From positions 3,038,001-3,102,000 of the forward strand of contig NC_079233.1 in NCBI RefSeq assembly GCF_028502605.1: a stretch of DNA of 64,000 nucleotides, read 5' to 3'. How positions within the stretch are numbered: the first letter of the stretch is position 1; each line of letters begins with the position of its first letter. Shown here piece by piece: positions 24,404 through 35,233 of this stretch. Source of the stretch: Trichoderma breve (taxonomy: Eukaryota; Ascomycota; Sordariomycetes; Hypocreales; Hypocreaceae). A program made the position numbers and the translations under genes. Under the pieces are notes generated by a model that was not told the DNA's origin, made no database searches, and was given only the letters and a program-made list of their open reading frames with translations.

Positions 24404-24545
24404 TTCACAGTATTTTTAACTCCCCCAAGACCTGGAGGCTGCACCGACTTTAGCTCCATACTTCAATGCCTTAGACGCAAGCTTACATGTACGTGTCTGA
24501 TGATTAAGATATATACCTAGATACACAGAAAGTGAAAGAGCAATT
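24404..24545. repeat. decayed direct repeat, copy 1
   Basis: This begins TTCACAG and contains CCCAAGACCTGGAGGCT, GCTTACAT, TACACAGAAA and GTGAAAGAGCAATT in the same order and spacing as copy 2 at 24702-24844. Many of the differences are C/T or G/A transitions. No open frame, terminal inverted repeat or target duplication is apparent. Confidence 0.7.
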
Positions 24546-24701
24546 CTTTTCATGTGGACCGTTTAGCCGAAAGGCCGCGAGAGTGATGGCCGCCTAGAAA
24601 AGGCTGCATGTAATACTCGTATATGATTTTAGGAGAGTTAAAATTTGCCGTGAAAGAAAACGAGGCAACTGGTTCGCGCGCTGGCGCCCGAGGCAAGATG
24701 T

Positions 24702-24844
24702 TTCACAGCAAAATTAACTCCCCCCAAGACCTGGAGGCTACCTCAACTTTGGTTCCATAGGTACTCAATTAGTACTTCGAACGCGAGCTTACATTGACGT
24801 TTCTGAGGATGAAGATTTATACACAGAAACGTGAAAGAGCAATT
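24702..24844. repeat. decayed direct repeat, copy 2
   Basis: This is the second copy, same orientation, starting 298 bases after copy 1. Shared blocks run from TTCACAG through GTGAAAGAGCAATT. The 156 bases between the copies are not repeated within the window. It may be a relic of a local duplication or of an element present elsewhere in the genome. Confidence 0.7.
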
Positions 24845-25559
24845 ACATATTAAAAACCCCGTCAGATACCTAATCCCCCTCAGATCATGATGCACACACT
24901 ATTACACAACTCCAGCATTTCAAAACAAAGATTCAATTAGTCAATTGCATTGTAGAATAAACGCCCAACGTCACCCATAGCACATTCGAAACCCTATAAA
25001 AAATTACAAAAAGCAATAAGAAGAAGAAGACAAAGAAGAAGCAACAAATTCGCCCAAGTAGAAATGCTCCTTTGCCTGTTTGCCCCTTGTTACAAGCATC
25101 ACGCCCAGTAGTAAGACATCGTATGTGTACGTCTGTATGTACAAAAAACAAAGTAAAAAAGGTATAACAAGTCCTAAGCAGGTTGCATCTCGTCCCGATA
25201 AACACTCTCTTGTCTATGCTGCGAGGTATTTCCCTTTACTCATGTTTCTCGTGTCAAACAATGGCCGGCCTGTCGCTGATCAAGTTCGAGGGCTGAAAAA
25301 TCCGCGTCACTGTGCATTGTACTCCAAAAACTCCAGAAAGGTATCGGCCGTGTACTTCCAAGGAGACGAGGCCACGGATCGGTCAACGTCCCCGAGCGCC
25401 AGTAATAAATAGCGTTGGAGCCCGCTTTCAAACAGTCCTCTTGAAAGTAAGAGGGGACGAAATAAAGGAAAAGGGAAGAAGGAAAATGCCCCCTTCCCAC
25501 AACAAAATAGCTTAACGTACATGATACCGCAAACTTTGGCTACAAACCTGTCGGCCTCC

Positions 25560-27249
25560 CTAGTGTATGGCTCCCGATAGCTGTTCATCTGATGCCGTTT
25601 CTGCCATTCTCACCTTACCATGTCGTCTTGGGGGTGGCGCTTTGGGGGGTGTCCTTTTCGCGGCAACTTTGCTGATGTGTACCGTAGTGGAGGCCACATG
25701 CTTAAAAGGAATGCCATGCTTGTGTTTGGGGACCGCTGGTAGAGGCTTCTTAGTTTTGCCAGCATCGTCTTCCACCTCCACGTAACGCTCTGAGTGCTCC
25801 ATGCCCCCTTTCGAATCATTTTTTCGACTTGGTGTGTGCACACCTGGCTTTTCCGTGACTTCAGCCACATCACTGACACTAACACTGCTGGATGAATCTC
25901 TTGGAGAAACACTCATGCCCAGGAGCTTTCGCGCAACTTCTGCCTGTCCCGATGCCTCAGAATCTGCGTCGTCGTCCGCCTCGAGCCATTTGACCCTGGC
26001 TATTCGGTCTACCAGTCGGAGGGTTGTCGGGTCAGCAGGAGCAAAGTGGGCGGTGTGGGAGCCCCTCAGGATATTGATCAAGCGGAGAATCTCATCCTTC
26101 TTGTAGTGTGGCGGCTGGTTCATCTGCGTATGAGCCAGCAGAGGATACATAATTCGCAGGTACGTATGCCGGAGGGACATTCTCTCATCCGGGAGATCCA
26201 TCAAGTTTCGAATGAAAACATCCAATAGCACTCGCAAATCGTTTGTATAAAAGTATTCGTACGTCGCTTTCGTGGTAAAGAGAAGATACAGAAGCTTGAG
26301 GATCAGCAGCTGGAGAGATGTCTCCGTCTCTCGATTCAAGAGTAGAATGATATTCTCCCCAAATGTTCGATACTGTGGTCCGTGGAGACTCAAGCATTTT
26401 ACAATGCGATTTGTTAGAGGCTCGGGCGCCGAGCCGTCCTTCGTCACGGTATCTGTAGACGCAAGCATGTATTGCTCATTCAAGACAAGCTGTTCCCATT
26501 TGTCAGCATGCTTGAGTGTTGACAGACGGCTAATCCTTGTTCAGTGTTGAGGGCGAGAACACTTACTAGTACTCTAATGGTTGGATAATGGTATGGATCG
26601 TTAACGTCGTTGGACACGCCCTCGATTAGGCGAAACAATAAATGTATAAAGTTATCGTCAACTAGTGCCAAGTCTTCCGGCGCAAGCCGCTCTACACGCG
26701 ACATCTCGTACATGAGCTGCAGCAGGAATCGATGGAGGCGCGGGTCATCATCAGAGTCTCGGCTGCTGATCAACTCCAAAAGGCGAGGAAAACATGCTTC
26801 CTGGATCATGTGCGGAAACGTCGCCTCGTCCGCGTGGCCGTCGAGCAGGAGCATGCATACTATGGCGTGGAGCGGTCCGGCCTCGTCCTCCTGCAGAAGG
26901 CTGTAGATGAGCTGCTTGCGGACATATTCTTTGTTTCGCTGGAATATGTCGCTCTTCAATAGGATCTGCGAGCACAAGACCACCTCGTCTTGAGACGTAG
27001 GTTGCTGCAGGCGCAGCTTGGTTGTCAGATTCAGCCAGGAACGAAGGGCATCGTCGATGGATTCGTGGCTGTCGCAATGTTCCGAGACGCACTTGTCGAG
27101 CTCTAGATAGGCGCTACTGTCAGTTTCCATCTCCCAAGTGTTGTTGCATGTCGCTGGCTCATCGACTCACCAGACCACAGCCCATCTTCCTCCTCGGGAG
27201 AGAGAGGAGAGAGCGGAGATGGTACCGCCTCTTCTTCATAATCCGCCAT
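25560..27249 (-). CDS. LDB17: Ldb17/SPIN90/Dip1-family Arp2/3 regulator
   Basis: Three exons on the minus strand, 27249-27171, 27102-26567 and 26489-25560, encode 514 residues. Exon 1 supplies an acidic N-terminus (MADYEEEAV). The first acceptor must be the TCTAG ending at 27103: the nearer AG sites put stops in frame, and a CTGAC branch site lies 18 bases before it. The second junction restores the family hallmark [18 protein letters not shown]. The ~350-residue alpha-helical body corresponds to the SPIN90/Ldb17 leucine-rich domain. The tail is basic and proline-rich ([10 protein letters not shown]), fitting SH3 ligands. S. pombe Dip1 and metazoan SPIN90 activate Arp2/3 to seed unbranched actin at endocytic patches; yeast Ldb17 acts in the same patches. 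Cortical actin function here is by family. Confidence 0.88.
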
Positions 27250-28347
27250 GGCTGCCAGGTCCCGCAGCACGTGGCAGCGACTGCATCTGGCCCTCTACGC
27301 AGACGATTTGGCGATGGTTTGGCAAACTGGCGAAGAGAAGAAGATCAAGCTGACCAAACCGCGACACACCCGCGGCAGGATGAAAGGGCACGTCGACAAA
27401 AGAAAAAGTGCGCCAGACTGTCGGCAAGCCCCAGTTCCGGTCCCCAAATCCCAGACCCTGTCCCAGACCCTGAACGGGCTCCTGATTCCTGATTGACCGG
27501 GTTTGTGATGTTCGGGATGCGAGCGGAATGCAGGCCCCGTTTGATGTGTGGGGTAAAAGGGAAGAAAAGAAGGCGATGATGCTTCGGGATTGATGTTGGA
27601 GCCAGTAAGTAGCCTGATGTCACCCAACAGGCGCAGCCGATAAACGGTGGCACTAAGAAAAATTATATTCCAACCGCAAGCCACTAATTACATGCGCCAT
27701 GCTTGCTAAATTAAGAGGCGCTGACTGGTACTCCGTATAATCAATTTGATTTGATATCAAATACAGCATACGACAGTTTACAGCAGAGTGCCTACATATC
27801 TATGGATGATGTCTGGTATGATAGAGACATAAAGCATCAGTAAGAAGGCTATATTAAATAACCAAGGATGAGGATGAATTGGTATATCTACAGCGCCTCT
27901 CCATCTGCTATATGTAATCACGTCCAGTTGATAAGGAGGCACAAGTATCCTTGTCATCACCCCAAACGCCACTTCGTATGAGCCTCCTTTTTCATCATTT
28001 CCGCAGTGGCTCCAAATCTCCATCCACGCTTGGCTCCGTGCATCGGTACCTGATAAGACATGTCTCGTCCCTGACATAAGCATATCCCATAAAGACCCTC
28101 CAACTCCAAATTAAACATCATCACGACTCAGCATCACCTGTAGGGCTAGTTCTCAACTATATTTTATCTTGTCTACTGTTCTATCTGCATTCGCAGTGTT
28201 TGAGGGTATTCTTTCGTCATGAAACCAGCACTCCGCCCGCCTCTTTTGCATATGTACAGCTCCCCACGCCAAACGCCAAATTGCCCATCCCATCCCAACG
28301 AAGCCTCCCGCACAGGCAAACCAAGACACCAGATTAACGACATCATT
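27250..28347. other. intergenic region LDB17 upstream / LRO1 downstream
   Basis: No gene is seen. TACTCCGTA occurs at 27729-27737. The LRO1 3' untranslated region occupies the right half. Open frames at 27022-27492 overlap LDB17 exons on the other strand and are shadows. Confidence 0.55.
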
Positions 28348-30252
28348 CTATGATTTGTTCTTCTTCTTCTTCTTCTCGGCCCCGCCTTCCTCCTCATAAA
28401 TCTTCACCTTATCAGCATAAGCCTCGATATTGCTAACGATATAGTCGGTGATGGTATCTCCTTTGCCGGCAGCGACCCTCAAGATCAGCTCGTTTAGTTT
28501 CTCCCTTCCTAAAATGTCGACGTGGTCGGCGGTATTGGGGCCGCCTCGCGGACTGAACCGATCAGGCTCGTGGGGCATCTCTACTACTGTGACCTTGGCC
28601 CCAGCAGGGTTATATCGTTTCATGTGCCAGCCGCGATTGCACATGTAACCAGCGCTCAACAGATTCACAGTGCCGTCTCCCTCGCCTAAGATGACGCCGT
28701 GATCGATGGGACCGTCGGTGAGCCCAACATCGATGGTAATGTTGAGGTTGGTCAATAGAGGTAGGTCTGGCGCTTTGTAATAATATGATCGCTCTGTGGG
28801 TTTGCCAACACCATAAAAGCAGTATATCTTGAGATTTGGCGCCAGAGGAAGTCTGCTCTCGAGGGGATTAACCCATTTTCTAGGGTCCTTTTCGTTTGCC
28901 TCCACCTCTGCAGAGGTATGAGCAACGCCATGAGAATAGCTTCGTTTAACTTGATCCTTATACCAGTCCTCGGTCGTGTTGAAGAGATACTCCATGGAGG
29001 CATCGACGGTAAAGTTTCGATCGGGAGTCGTCCAGTTTGAGCCAACCCGAAAGTTGAGAAAGGATCCGTATGTGAAACCTTGGTCGGGCTGGTCATCCGG
29101 TGCTCCGGTTAAGTCTCCCCAAACAGCGTTACCTCCAAGAGGCAGCATCGATGAAATGCCCGGCATGGCTCTGAAAATCTCTGCTCGCTCCTCCTTGCTC
29201 AAGAACTTTTCCAGCCCATAGATTGCCAAGGCATTAAGCTGTGCAGTATCGCGCATCTCTCCGGATAGTACGGCCGTCAAATCCTTGACCGCACCCAGCA
29301 TGCAGCCGCTGATATTGATCCAAGAGTCGACATGACGTTCCACCCAATCTCCTCCGCCACGGCCGCCCAGTTCCGACTCAACCCAGTGATAAAAGTAAAA
29401 GATGACCTGGCTGCCCATGCTGTGCGAGGCAATGACCACTTTTCTGCCTTCGACTGCAACGGCAGTTTCGATATATGATTTGAGCCTGGTAAAGTATTGA
29501 TCTCTTACTTCAAGATTCGGATAGGAAAGCCTCCAGTCGTATGCGGCCGTGAACGAGTTTGTGGGGTCGTATCCAAGAGTGGCCAGGTTTTCCAAGACCT
29601 TGCTCCAGATCCAATAACCTGTGATGAAAAAGTCGGCTGCGTCAAAGCCCTGAGCAGCACGAAGCTTCACCAGGGGCGGATCAAGTCCAGTTCGCTTGTC
29701 CAACATGATGTGCTTTTTCCAAATCTCCTTGTCAAGAACCAAAGCCCTCATCATGGTCCAGCTTCCCCACAGCCTCTTTCGAAAATAAGGCCTCGAGATG
29801 TTAGCCGTGCCCCAGGACTCCAGGCCCGTTGAGATGACGCCCGGTATCATGATCATGGGATGATGAGCATCCAGGCCTTCAGCCCGAGCTTTCAGGCCAA
29901 CAGAGAAAGCATCATAGGAAGACGTAATCTCACGCTCTCCTTGAACGAGCTCCCGCATGTCCTTGACCAGGCCGGCCGGGATAACATCGAGCAGACTGTC
30001 CATGGTGAGATCCGTAAGCTCTGGTAAGTCGATCAAATCAGTTGACTTGGCAAAGAAGCCCGCAGCAACGAGGCCACAGAGACCACCCAGCAAGAAGATG
30101 AAGGTGTTGCGACGCTTGCGCGCCTTGGGCCCTCGTTCGATTACATGGACGTGGGATGTCGGCTGTACCGGCGGGGAGTCTTCTTTGGAATCCATGGAGG
30201 TTTCGGCCGAGCTGGTCTCTGGCGGAATCCGCCTCCGAAGAGTTGTCGCCAT
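28348..30252 (-). CDS. LRO1: phospholipid:diacylglycerol acyltransferase
   Basis: A single-exon gene of 634 codons. The open frame begins nine codons earlier at a TTG, so the first ATG (30252) was taken. The protein makes triacylglycerol by moving an acyl group from phospholipid to diacylglycerol in the endoplasmic reticulum. A basic, polar N-terminus (KARKRR) precedes one membrane segment at about 51-68 (IFLLGGLCGLVAAGFF), so the bulk lies in the lumen. The LCAT-family lipase elements are present: a lid-region RLWGS block, the nucleophile motif SHSMG with Ser278, the aspartate in GEGDGTVN and the histidine in DHVDILG. A stretch of AAG/AAA lysine codons ends the protein (KKKKKKNKS), like a C-terminal ER-retention signal. 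Length matches yeast Lro1 (661). Confidence 0.95.
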   Translation of the reverse strand: MATTLRRRIPPETSSAETSMDSKEDSPPVQPTSHVHVIERGPKARKRRNTFIFLLGGLCGLVAAGFFAKSTDLIDLPELTDLTMDSLLDVIPAGLVKDMRELVQGEREITSSYDAFSVGLKARAEGLDAHHPMIMIPGVISTGLESWGTANISRPYFRKRLWGSWTMMRALVLDKEIWKKHIMLDKRTGLDPPLVKLRAAQGFDAADFFITGYWIWSKVLENLATLGYDPTNSFTAAYDWRLSYPNLEVRDQYFTRLKSYIETAVAVEGRKVVIASHSMGSQVIFYFYHWVESELGGRGGGDWVERHVDSWINISGCMLGAVKDLTAVLSGEMRDTAQLNALAIYGLEKFLSKEERAEIFRAMPGISSMLPLGGNAVWGDLTGAPDDQPDQGFTYGSFLNFRVGSNWTTPDRNFTVDASMEYLFNTTEDWYKDQVKRSYSHGVAHTSAEVEANEKDPRKWVNPLESRLPLAPNLKIYCFYGVGKPTERSYYYKAPDLPLLTNLNITIDVGLTDGPIDHGVILGEGDGTVNLLSAGYMCNRGWHMKRYNPAGAKVTVVEMPHEPDRFSPRGGPNTADHVDILGREKLNELILRVAAGKGDTITDYIVSNIEAYADKVKIYEEEGGAEKKKKKNKS

Positions 30253-31194
30253 GGTCGAAGCCTCCGTGTCAAGCCGCAAGACAAGTAAAGATATGCAAGG
30301 GGTAAATAAGATGCAGCTGCGCCAAGTGTTCCACGGGCAAAAGCGCTCTTGAAAGTTTGAAGTTATGAGCAGATTGGTTCCAGTTGTCTAAGTAGCGGCT
30401 GACGTCAGTACGTTCGTCCGGCACGGGAAGAGCTCCAGCCTTTTTAGTGGCTGCAGTGCTGTGGAAAGGCCGCTAAAGTGAACCGAGAGCGCCAAAAGTG
30501 CTTTTCAGGTTCTCATCTGAAGAGCAGGATAGAAGAAGAGAAAAGAGCTCTTGAAGGAGAAATAAGAGTTAAATGCTGTAAACAAGGGGGAATGAAAAAG
30601 TCAGACGCGCGGTTTCACTCCTCGGAGCGCCCCAGCAGCCCGTTCCATTGGCTGGCGGCAAGTTGCTGGAACCCGGTGTCAAGCATCCATTCAGATCAAA
30701 TTGGCTTTTTCCTTTTCCCTCGCCCGGATCTGGGAATCTCGCTGAGCTGAGCTACTGTATTACAGGCACAGCTTTTTTAGCACGTTTTTTCTGCAAGCCC
30801 CCCATTAACATGTGATTGACCGTCACGCGACGGTAGGGAGCCTCCACCCTCGATTCGCTTTAGTCAGACTTACTTAGAGTTGCACCAAAAAGGCCAAAAG
30901 TGCTTGCCAGGCACCCAGTTCTCTGTTGCCAGGCCTCTCGAAGGATTCCCTGCCAACCTGCTTTCCGCCGATGCTGACCGGCCTGCCTGGTTGGCTGCCA
31001 CTTTGGCTTTCTGCTCCCATTGCCGACTCACCGGCCGCCGGTTGAGTCACTCATTGGAGGAGGTGGTTGAACGAGAGAGGGGATAAGAACGTGGGATAGA
31101 CGGACAGGTTTCTGGCATCGCATCGCTATTTCTTGCACTATTTCCCCCGACAGACAGCCCTTCACCGCAAACCAGCAAACCAAACCAAAACACC
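30253..31194. promoter_or_regulatory. divergent promoter region LRO1 / MAK3
   Basis: 942 bases separate the two starts, which point away from each other. The MAK3-proximal part is C- and A-rich (ACCAGCAAACCAAACCAAAA) immediately before the ATG. No other gene is seen. Confidence 0.5.
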
Positions 31195-31812
31195 ATGGCA
31201 GGGTCGTCGACCAAGCAGCTGCCAGCCAACCTGGAGTATATCCAGTATGAGCACCGGCTAGAGGGCCAGTATCTCCCCGCCATCCGGGCCCTCATCTCAA
31301 AGGACTTGAGTGAGCCATACAGCATCTACGTCTACAGGTACTTTCTCTGCCAATGGTCACATCTTTGCTTCATGGTAAGCTATCCATCTCCGTCGAGTTC
31401 TCTCACCCGCAACAGTATCTAATCGACTCAGGCCCTGGATCCAGAAGACTCATCCCTCATCGGCGTCATAGTCTGCAAGCTGGAGGTGCACTCATCTCAC
31501 TCGCCTCCAACTCGGCGAGGGTACATTGCCATGCTGGCCGTGGCGTCGCACTTCCGTGGGCGGGGAGTTGCCACCGCTCTGGTGAAGAAGGCCATCGATG
31601 CCATGGCAAACCGCAATGCCGATGAGATTGTGCTGGAGACTGAGGAGACCAACACAGCTGCCATGAAGTTGTACGAGGGCCTCGGCTTCATTCGATCCAA
31701 AAAGTTGCATCGGTACTACCTTAACGGCAATAGTGCCTATCGACTTATCCTCCTGCTAAAGGCCGTCGACCCGGATCAAACTTCTCTCTACGATGAACGG
31801 CAAGTCACATAG
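31195..31812 (+). CDS. MAK3: NatC N-terminal acetyltransferase catalytic subunit
   Basis: Two exons, 31195-31374 and 31432-31812, encode 186 residues. A tempting donor within SIYVYR (about 31337) is not used, because reading through gives the family sequence YRYFLCQWSHLCFM; the donor is the GTAAGC at 31375. The GNAT fold is clear: a short N-terminal region with QYLPAIRALISKDLSEPYS, the acetyl-CoA loop R-G-R-G-V-A, then DEIVLETEETNTAAMKLYEG and the Naa30 signature YYLNGNSAYRL near the end. NatC acetylates N-terminal Met before hydrophobic residues, working with Mak10 and Mak31 on the ribosome. Length matches yeast Mak3 (176). Also called NAA30. Confidence 0.95.
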
Positions 31813-32156
31813 CTGACATCGAGCAATCGTCTTGATGTACATACAAATAGAGAGAAGGAGGTTCCTCGGGGATATATCGGACTGTTATAGAGAGGTGGTA
31901 TTTGGGACGGCATGGCGTGGCATGGCACGACGTAACATGATATGAAGGTCATTAAACAAACGAACTTGGCGTTTAGCATATTGGTCTCTGCTTATCTAGC
32001 ATACATTTTGTTTTATTCAGTCGGCTTAATATTCATGGATAGTTCGTCTCCCGTGGCTTATTTCGGTGTTAGTATCAAGGTATTGCAGCAATTTAGTGTA
32101 CATTTCTTGTTGTTTTACCAGTTTGAGAAGATGTTCCCTAGGTACCTGGCGCCCTC
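31813..32156. other. convergent 3' region MAK3 / DUF1917 gene
   Basis: 344 bases hold both 3' untranslated regions. A short GGCATGGC repeat occurs at about 31911-31927. No gene is seen. Confidence 0.55.
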
Positions 32157-33265
32157 TCAAGCTCGGCGAGGAAATATGTCGCCAGAGCTATAAATAGATG
32201 CCCTCAGCCCCCACGCATTGCCGTGCGAAATGCCAATATATGTGAATGCATCTGTTGGCGGTGTTAATCTCGAAAATTAGACATGTAGCGGCAGAGAGCT
32301 TACCTGGTTTATAATATATAGGACGGCCTCTGGCCTCGATCAGCTTCAGCTCGCGCATCTTTTGCAAAACGCGCCCAACGTCCGCCTTGTCCGAAAAGTC
32401 GGATGTGTATATGCATAGGATGCGATCCTTGCGAGGATCCTCCAATGGCGATCGCGGCGCAACCTTGGCGGCGATGCCCAGCTCATTGTTTGCAGTTGCT
32501 TTGGCGACAATCTCCCACATTTCGTTGACTTCCGAAGCCGGGCAGAACAACAGCCACTACAGGGGAAGCATGGTTAACAACGAGGTGTCACATCATATCA
32601 TCAACCAACTCGGACGAATCATACTTTGCCTGTTCGCACCTTAGCGAGATGGGCCAGTTTGAGGATGTCGTCGGTAGCCTGCTTCTGCTCCTTTCTGATT
32701 TCCCTCTCAACAATGGGCTTGGCCTTTCCCGACCTCTGCATCCCCTCGATAAACTTGGTGACCAAGTGAAGCCTCTCCAGACCACCTTGAGCAACGATAG
32801 CCGTCTTACTACCCTCTTCCTCAGGCGCCTCATCCTCATTTCCCTTGGAGAATTGGCTTTGGCTCTCATGTTTGTGAACCCGTGGGATGTAGGGGTTACA
32901 TATAAAGATCCATGGCGTCTCCGGTGTCTGGTCCGTTGTTGCGGGCGGTAGCCGCGTGAGAAAGTCGTCAATAGTCTCCGTTAATTGCCAGGCATACTCT
33001 ATCCCGGCATATGGATTGTGCAGGTGAGAGGCCTCGTCGGTGAGGTTTGTATGGCGCTGCGGACGCCCCGGATGCTCTCGCTGTTGCTGGGCCCAATCGT
33101 CCACGTCAAAGTCGGCGACACGCTGTAAGAGGTGCGATGCGACCTCATCGTCACCTGGATTGTCCGGTTAGAGATTATATTTTCCAATTTCCTCTCAATC
33201 AGACGAATAAAGTGTTAAATGAAATTCAAGGTACCATAAAAGTCTGAATCATCCGAGATGTCCAT
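32157..33265 (-). CDS. DUF1917 (Bles03/C11orf68-like) protein
   Basis: Four exons on the minus strand, 33265-33235 (31 nt), 33154-32625, 32556-32304 and 32251-32157, encode 302 residues. Every junction keeps phase and two have clear CTAAC/TTAAC branch sites. The body matches the DUF1917/Bles03 family: PWIFICNPYIPR, a WLLFCPASEVNEMW strand-helix, then RILCIYTSDFSDKADV. The last exon gives the conserved end AFTYIGI...NAWGLRASIYSS. In animals this family is C11orf68/UPF0696; its fold resembles the eIF4E fold, but its activity is not settled. No signal or membrane segment is present, so it is probably cytosolic. The tiny first exon carries only an acidic MDISDDSDFY. Confidence 0.85.
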
Positions 33266-33924
33266 GGCGTTTGAGCCAACTCGCGCCGCAATCAGGTACC
33301 CGACACCGCCGCTACGGCAATTTGGCGCCTTCTGGAGCTCCCGTACGGGCAAATGTGGTCGCACACAGTTAGTGGGCATCAAAGTATTGCTCAGCCGTAG
33401 CAGAGGAATGGACTTGGCTGAGCTGCCACAGAAATTGGCCCGGCCAGGTGTGTTTCGGTGAGTGCGTCTGCCGCAAACTACTAGGTATAAGTACAAGCAG
33501 CGCGTGGGCGATGAGGTCGATGGCATCAAAGTTGCTTGCAAAATATCGATTATTTATCAGGCTTGGTCATAAAAGAAACGTTAGAACAGGATAATGCAGA
33601 ATTGTAAAGAGATAAAGTTTCACCCGCGGGGATGGTCTCTTTATGTAGGTGATGAAATGTGATAATCCACGTCTTCGTCTTGGTTTACAACGGCCTCCCC
33701 TGCAAGTTCAGCATTCTCTCCAGTGACTGCCGCCGGGCTGGCGGGAAGCTATCCGATAAGCTCCACCGCGGCCACAGCGATTTTCTTTCTTTTTCCCAGC
33801 ACAACAGGCAACGGTTAACCAGGTGAAGCATTCATGTCTTCCGTTTAACTGCCCATCAGCTTGATTTATGCTTCCCTTTTCCAGAATTCACGTCCTCTCC
33901 TAGTATTTGCACCATTCACCAAAT
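33266..33924. promoter_or_regulatory. divergent promoter region DUF1917 gene / DPH7
   Basis: 659 bases between divergent starts. The sequence is A/T-rich in the middle (about 33540-33620) and more CT-rich near DPH7. No additional frame is supported. Confidence 0.5.
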
Positions 33925-35233
33925 ATGGAAGAGCTGACTCCCATCGCCTCGCTGCAATCACTGGTCTTGGACCTCCCGCCTAGCTGTGCCGAGTTCTGCC
34001 CCGCGCATCCTGAGTATTTGGTGGTGGGAACATACAACTTGCAAAAGGACGACACCAAACCAGCACCGGCACGAGAGGGGGACGAGAATGATGATGCAGC
34101 AGCTCCCAAACCTCAGAATAGGAACGGCAGCCTCATCGTTCTCAAGGTGGAAGGCGACGACGTGTAAGACTGCAACTTTAAAAGCTTAGGAGGCTGGTCA
34201 GGCTGCTGGACTACTGACTGCTGATGAGGGAAACAGATCAATAGTACAGACGGTAATGCAGCCATCTGCTCTGCTAGACCTCCGCTTCTACCAGGATGTG
34301 CCAAAGTATCAGAATATCATGGCAGTGGTGTCCAGCACTGGAACCCTTGCCATGTTCAAGTTCGACCCGCTCAGAGACGCCAGCGAGCCATTGCAGCACT
34401 TGGCTACGAGCAGGTGTGAGGACCTCGACGACGATGTCCTCTTTCTGCAGTGCAACTGGCATCCGATTGCGCGTAGGGTCATTGGAGTCACCACCTCTAC
34501 CGGATTGGCAAGGCTCTTACTACTGGACGATGAGTGGAAGATAGCAAAATCTGCCGACGTGGGCATTCAGAACTCCCTTGAGGCTTGGTGCATAGCTTTC
34601 TCACCTACAAGCGCTTCATCACATGCAACGAACCAACCCATCTCAGTCTACTGTGGGGGCGATGACTCCATGCTTCGATATACGACCTGTCACTGGCAAG
34701 AGGAAGGGGATCAAGATGACCCATCGTCAACCCTAGACACGCCGTTCGGCTCCATAACAGTGAAGGGGCAGCACGATGCAGGAGTAACTGCAATTCTGCC
34801 CCTGTCGCTATCAACTCAGGATCAGGGTAGAATAGTCGTCACTGGAAGCTATGATGACCATTTGCGAGTTGTTGCCATTCATGATCTTCATCATTCGTAT
34901 GGCCTAAAGCGCGTGCAACTGCTAGCGGACGCGAACCTTGGAGGCGGGGTGTGGAGGTTGAAGCTGGTGGATATCCGGACAACAGGAGGCTCGACGAGGA
35001 TACGAATCCTGGCATCTTGCATGTATGCCGGAGCAAGGCTCGTTGAGATCGTGGCAGACGCCAATGGACAGGGTTGGGCCTGTGAGGTCTTGGCCCGGTT
35101 CGAAGAGCATAAAAGCATGAATTATGCTTCGGATGTTGTGCCATCGCCAGCAGAGGAAGGGAAGATGCGCGTTGTCTCGACCAGCTTTTATGATAAGCTG
35201 CTTTGCCTGTGGGAGTATGAGCCGCGGCAGTAA
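33925..35233 (+). CDS. DPH7: diphthine methylesterase, WD40 protein
   Basis: Two exons, 33925-34163 and 34237-35233, encode 411 residues. Donor GTAAGA and acceptor AACAG restore GDDVSIVQTVMQPSALLD. WD-type blades are visible, with family landmarks FCPAHPEYLVVGTYNL, the acidic DDDVLFLQCNWHP segment, CGGDDSMLR, GSYDDHLRV, ASCMYAGARLVE and STSFYDKLLCLWEY at the end. Dph7 (yeast Rrt2) demethylates methylated diphthine on elongation factor 2, the step before final amidation to diphthamide in the cytosol. The ATG is the first after the frame opens; an upstream CAC/CAT run is not an initiation site. The N-terminal Asn/Asp/Pro insert (about 45-70) is probably a loop. Confidence 0.93.

Larger units (their letters stand above)
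22386..25559. other. 3.2 kb intergenic region between SLM1 and LDB17
   Basis: No credible gene is present. The region holds the SLM1 upstream sequence, a TTGACA-like tandem (23577-23616), copies of TACTCCGTA (23512-23520) and TACTCGTA (23531-23538, 24614-24621), a decayed direct repeat pair (24404-24545 and 24702-24844), and the A-rich LDB17 3' region from about 24900. Confidence 0.55.

Noticed and set aside
27103..27170. Earlier acceptors in the first LDB17 intron (before ATGGAAAC or TAGCGCC)
   Set aside because: They are out of phase with exon 1 or place a stop in frame; the TCTAG acceptor with a CTGAC branch fits.
27749..27762. 14-bp palindrome ATTTGATATCAAAT
   Set aside because: A palindrome of this length is expected a few times by chance in 64 kb.
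31337..31374. MAK3 donor at GTACTT (31338)
   Set aside because: Using it deletes the conserved YRYFLCQW segment; the GTAAGC donor at 31375 keeps it and the phase.
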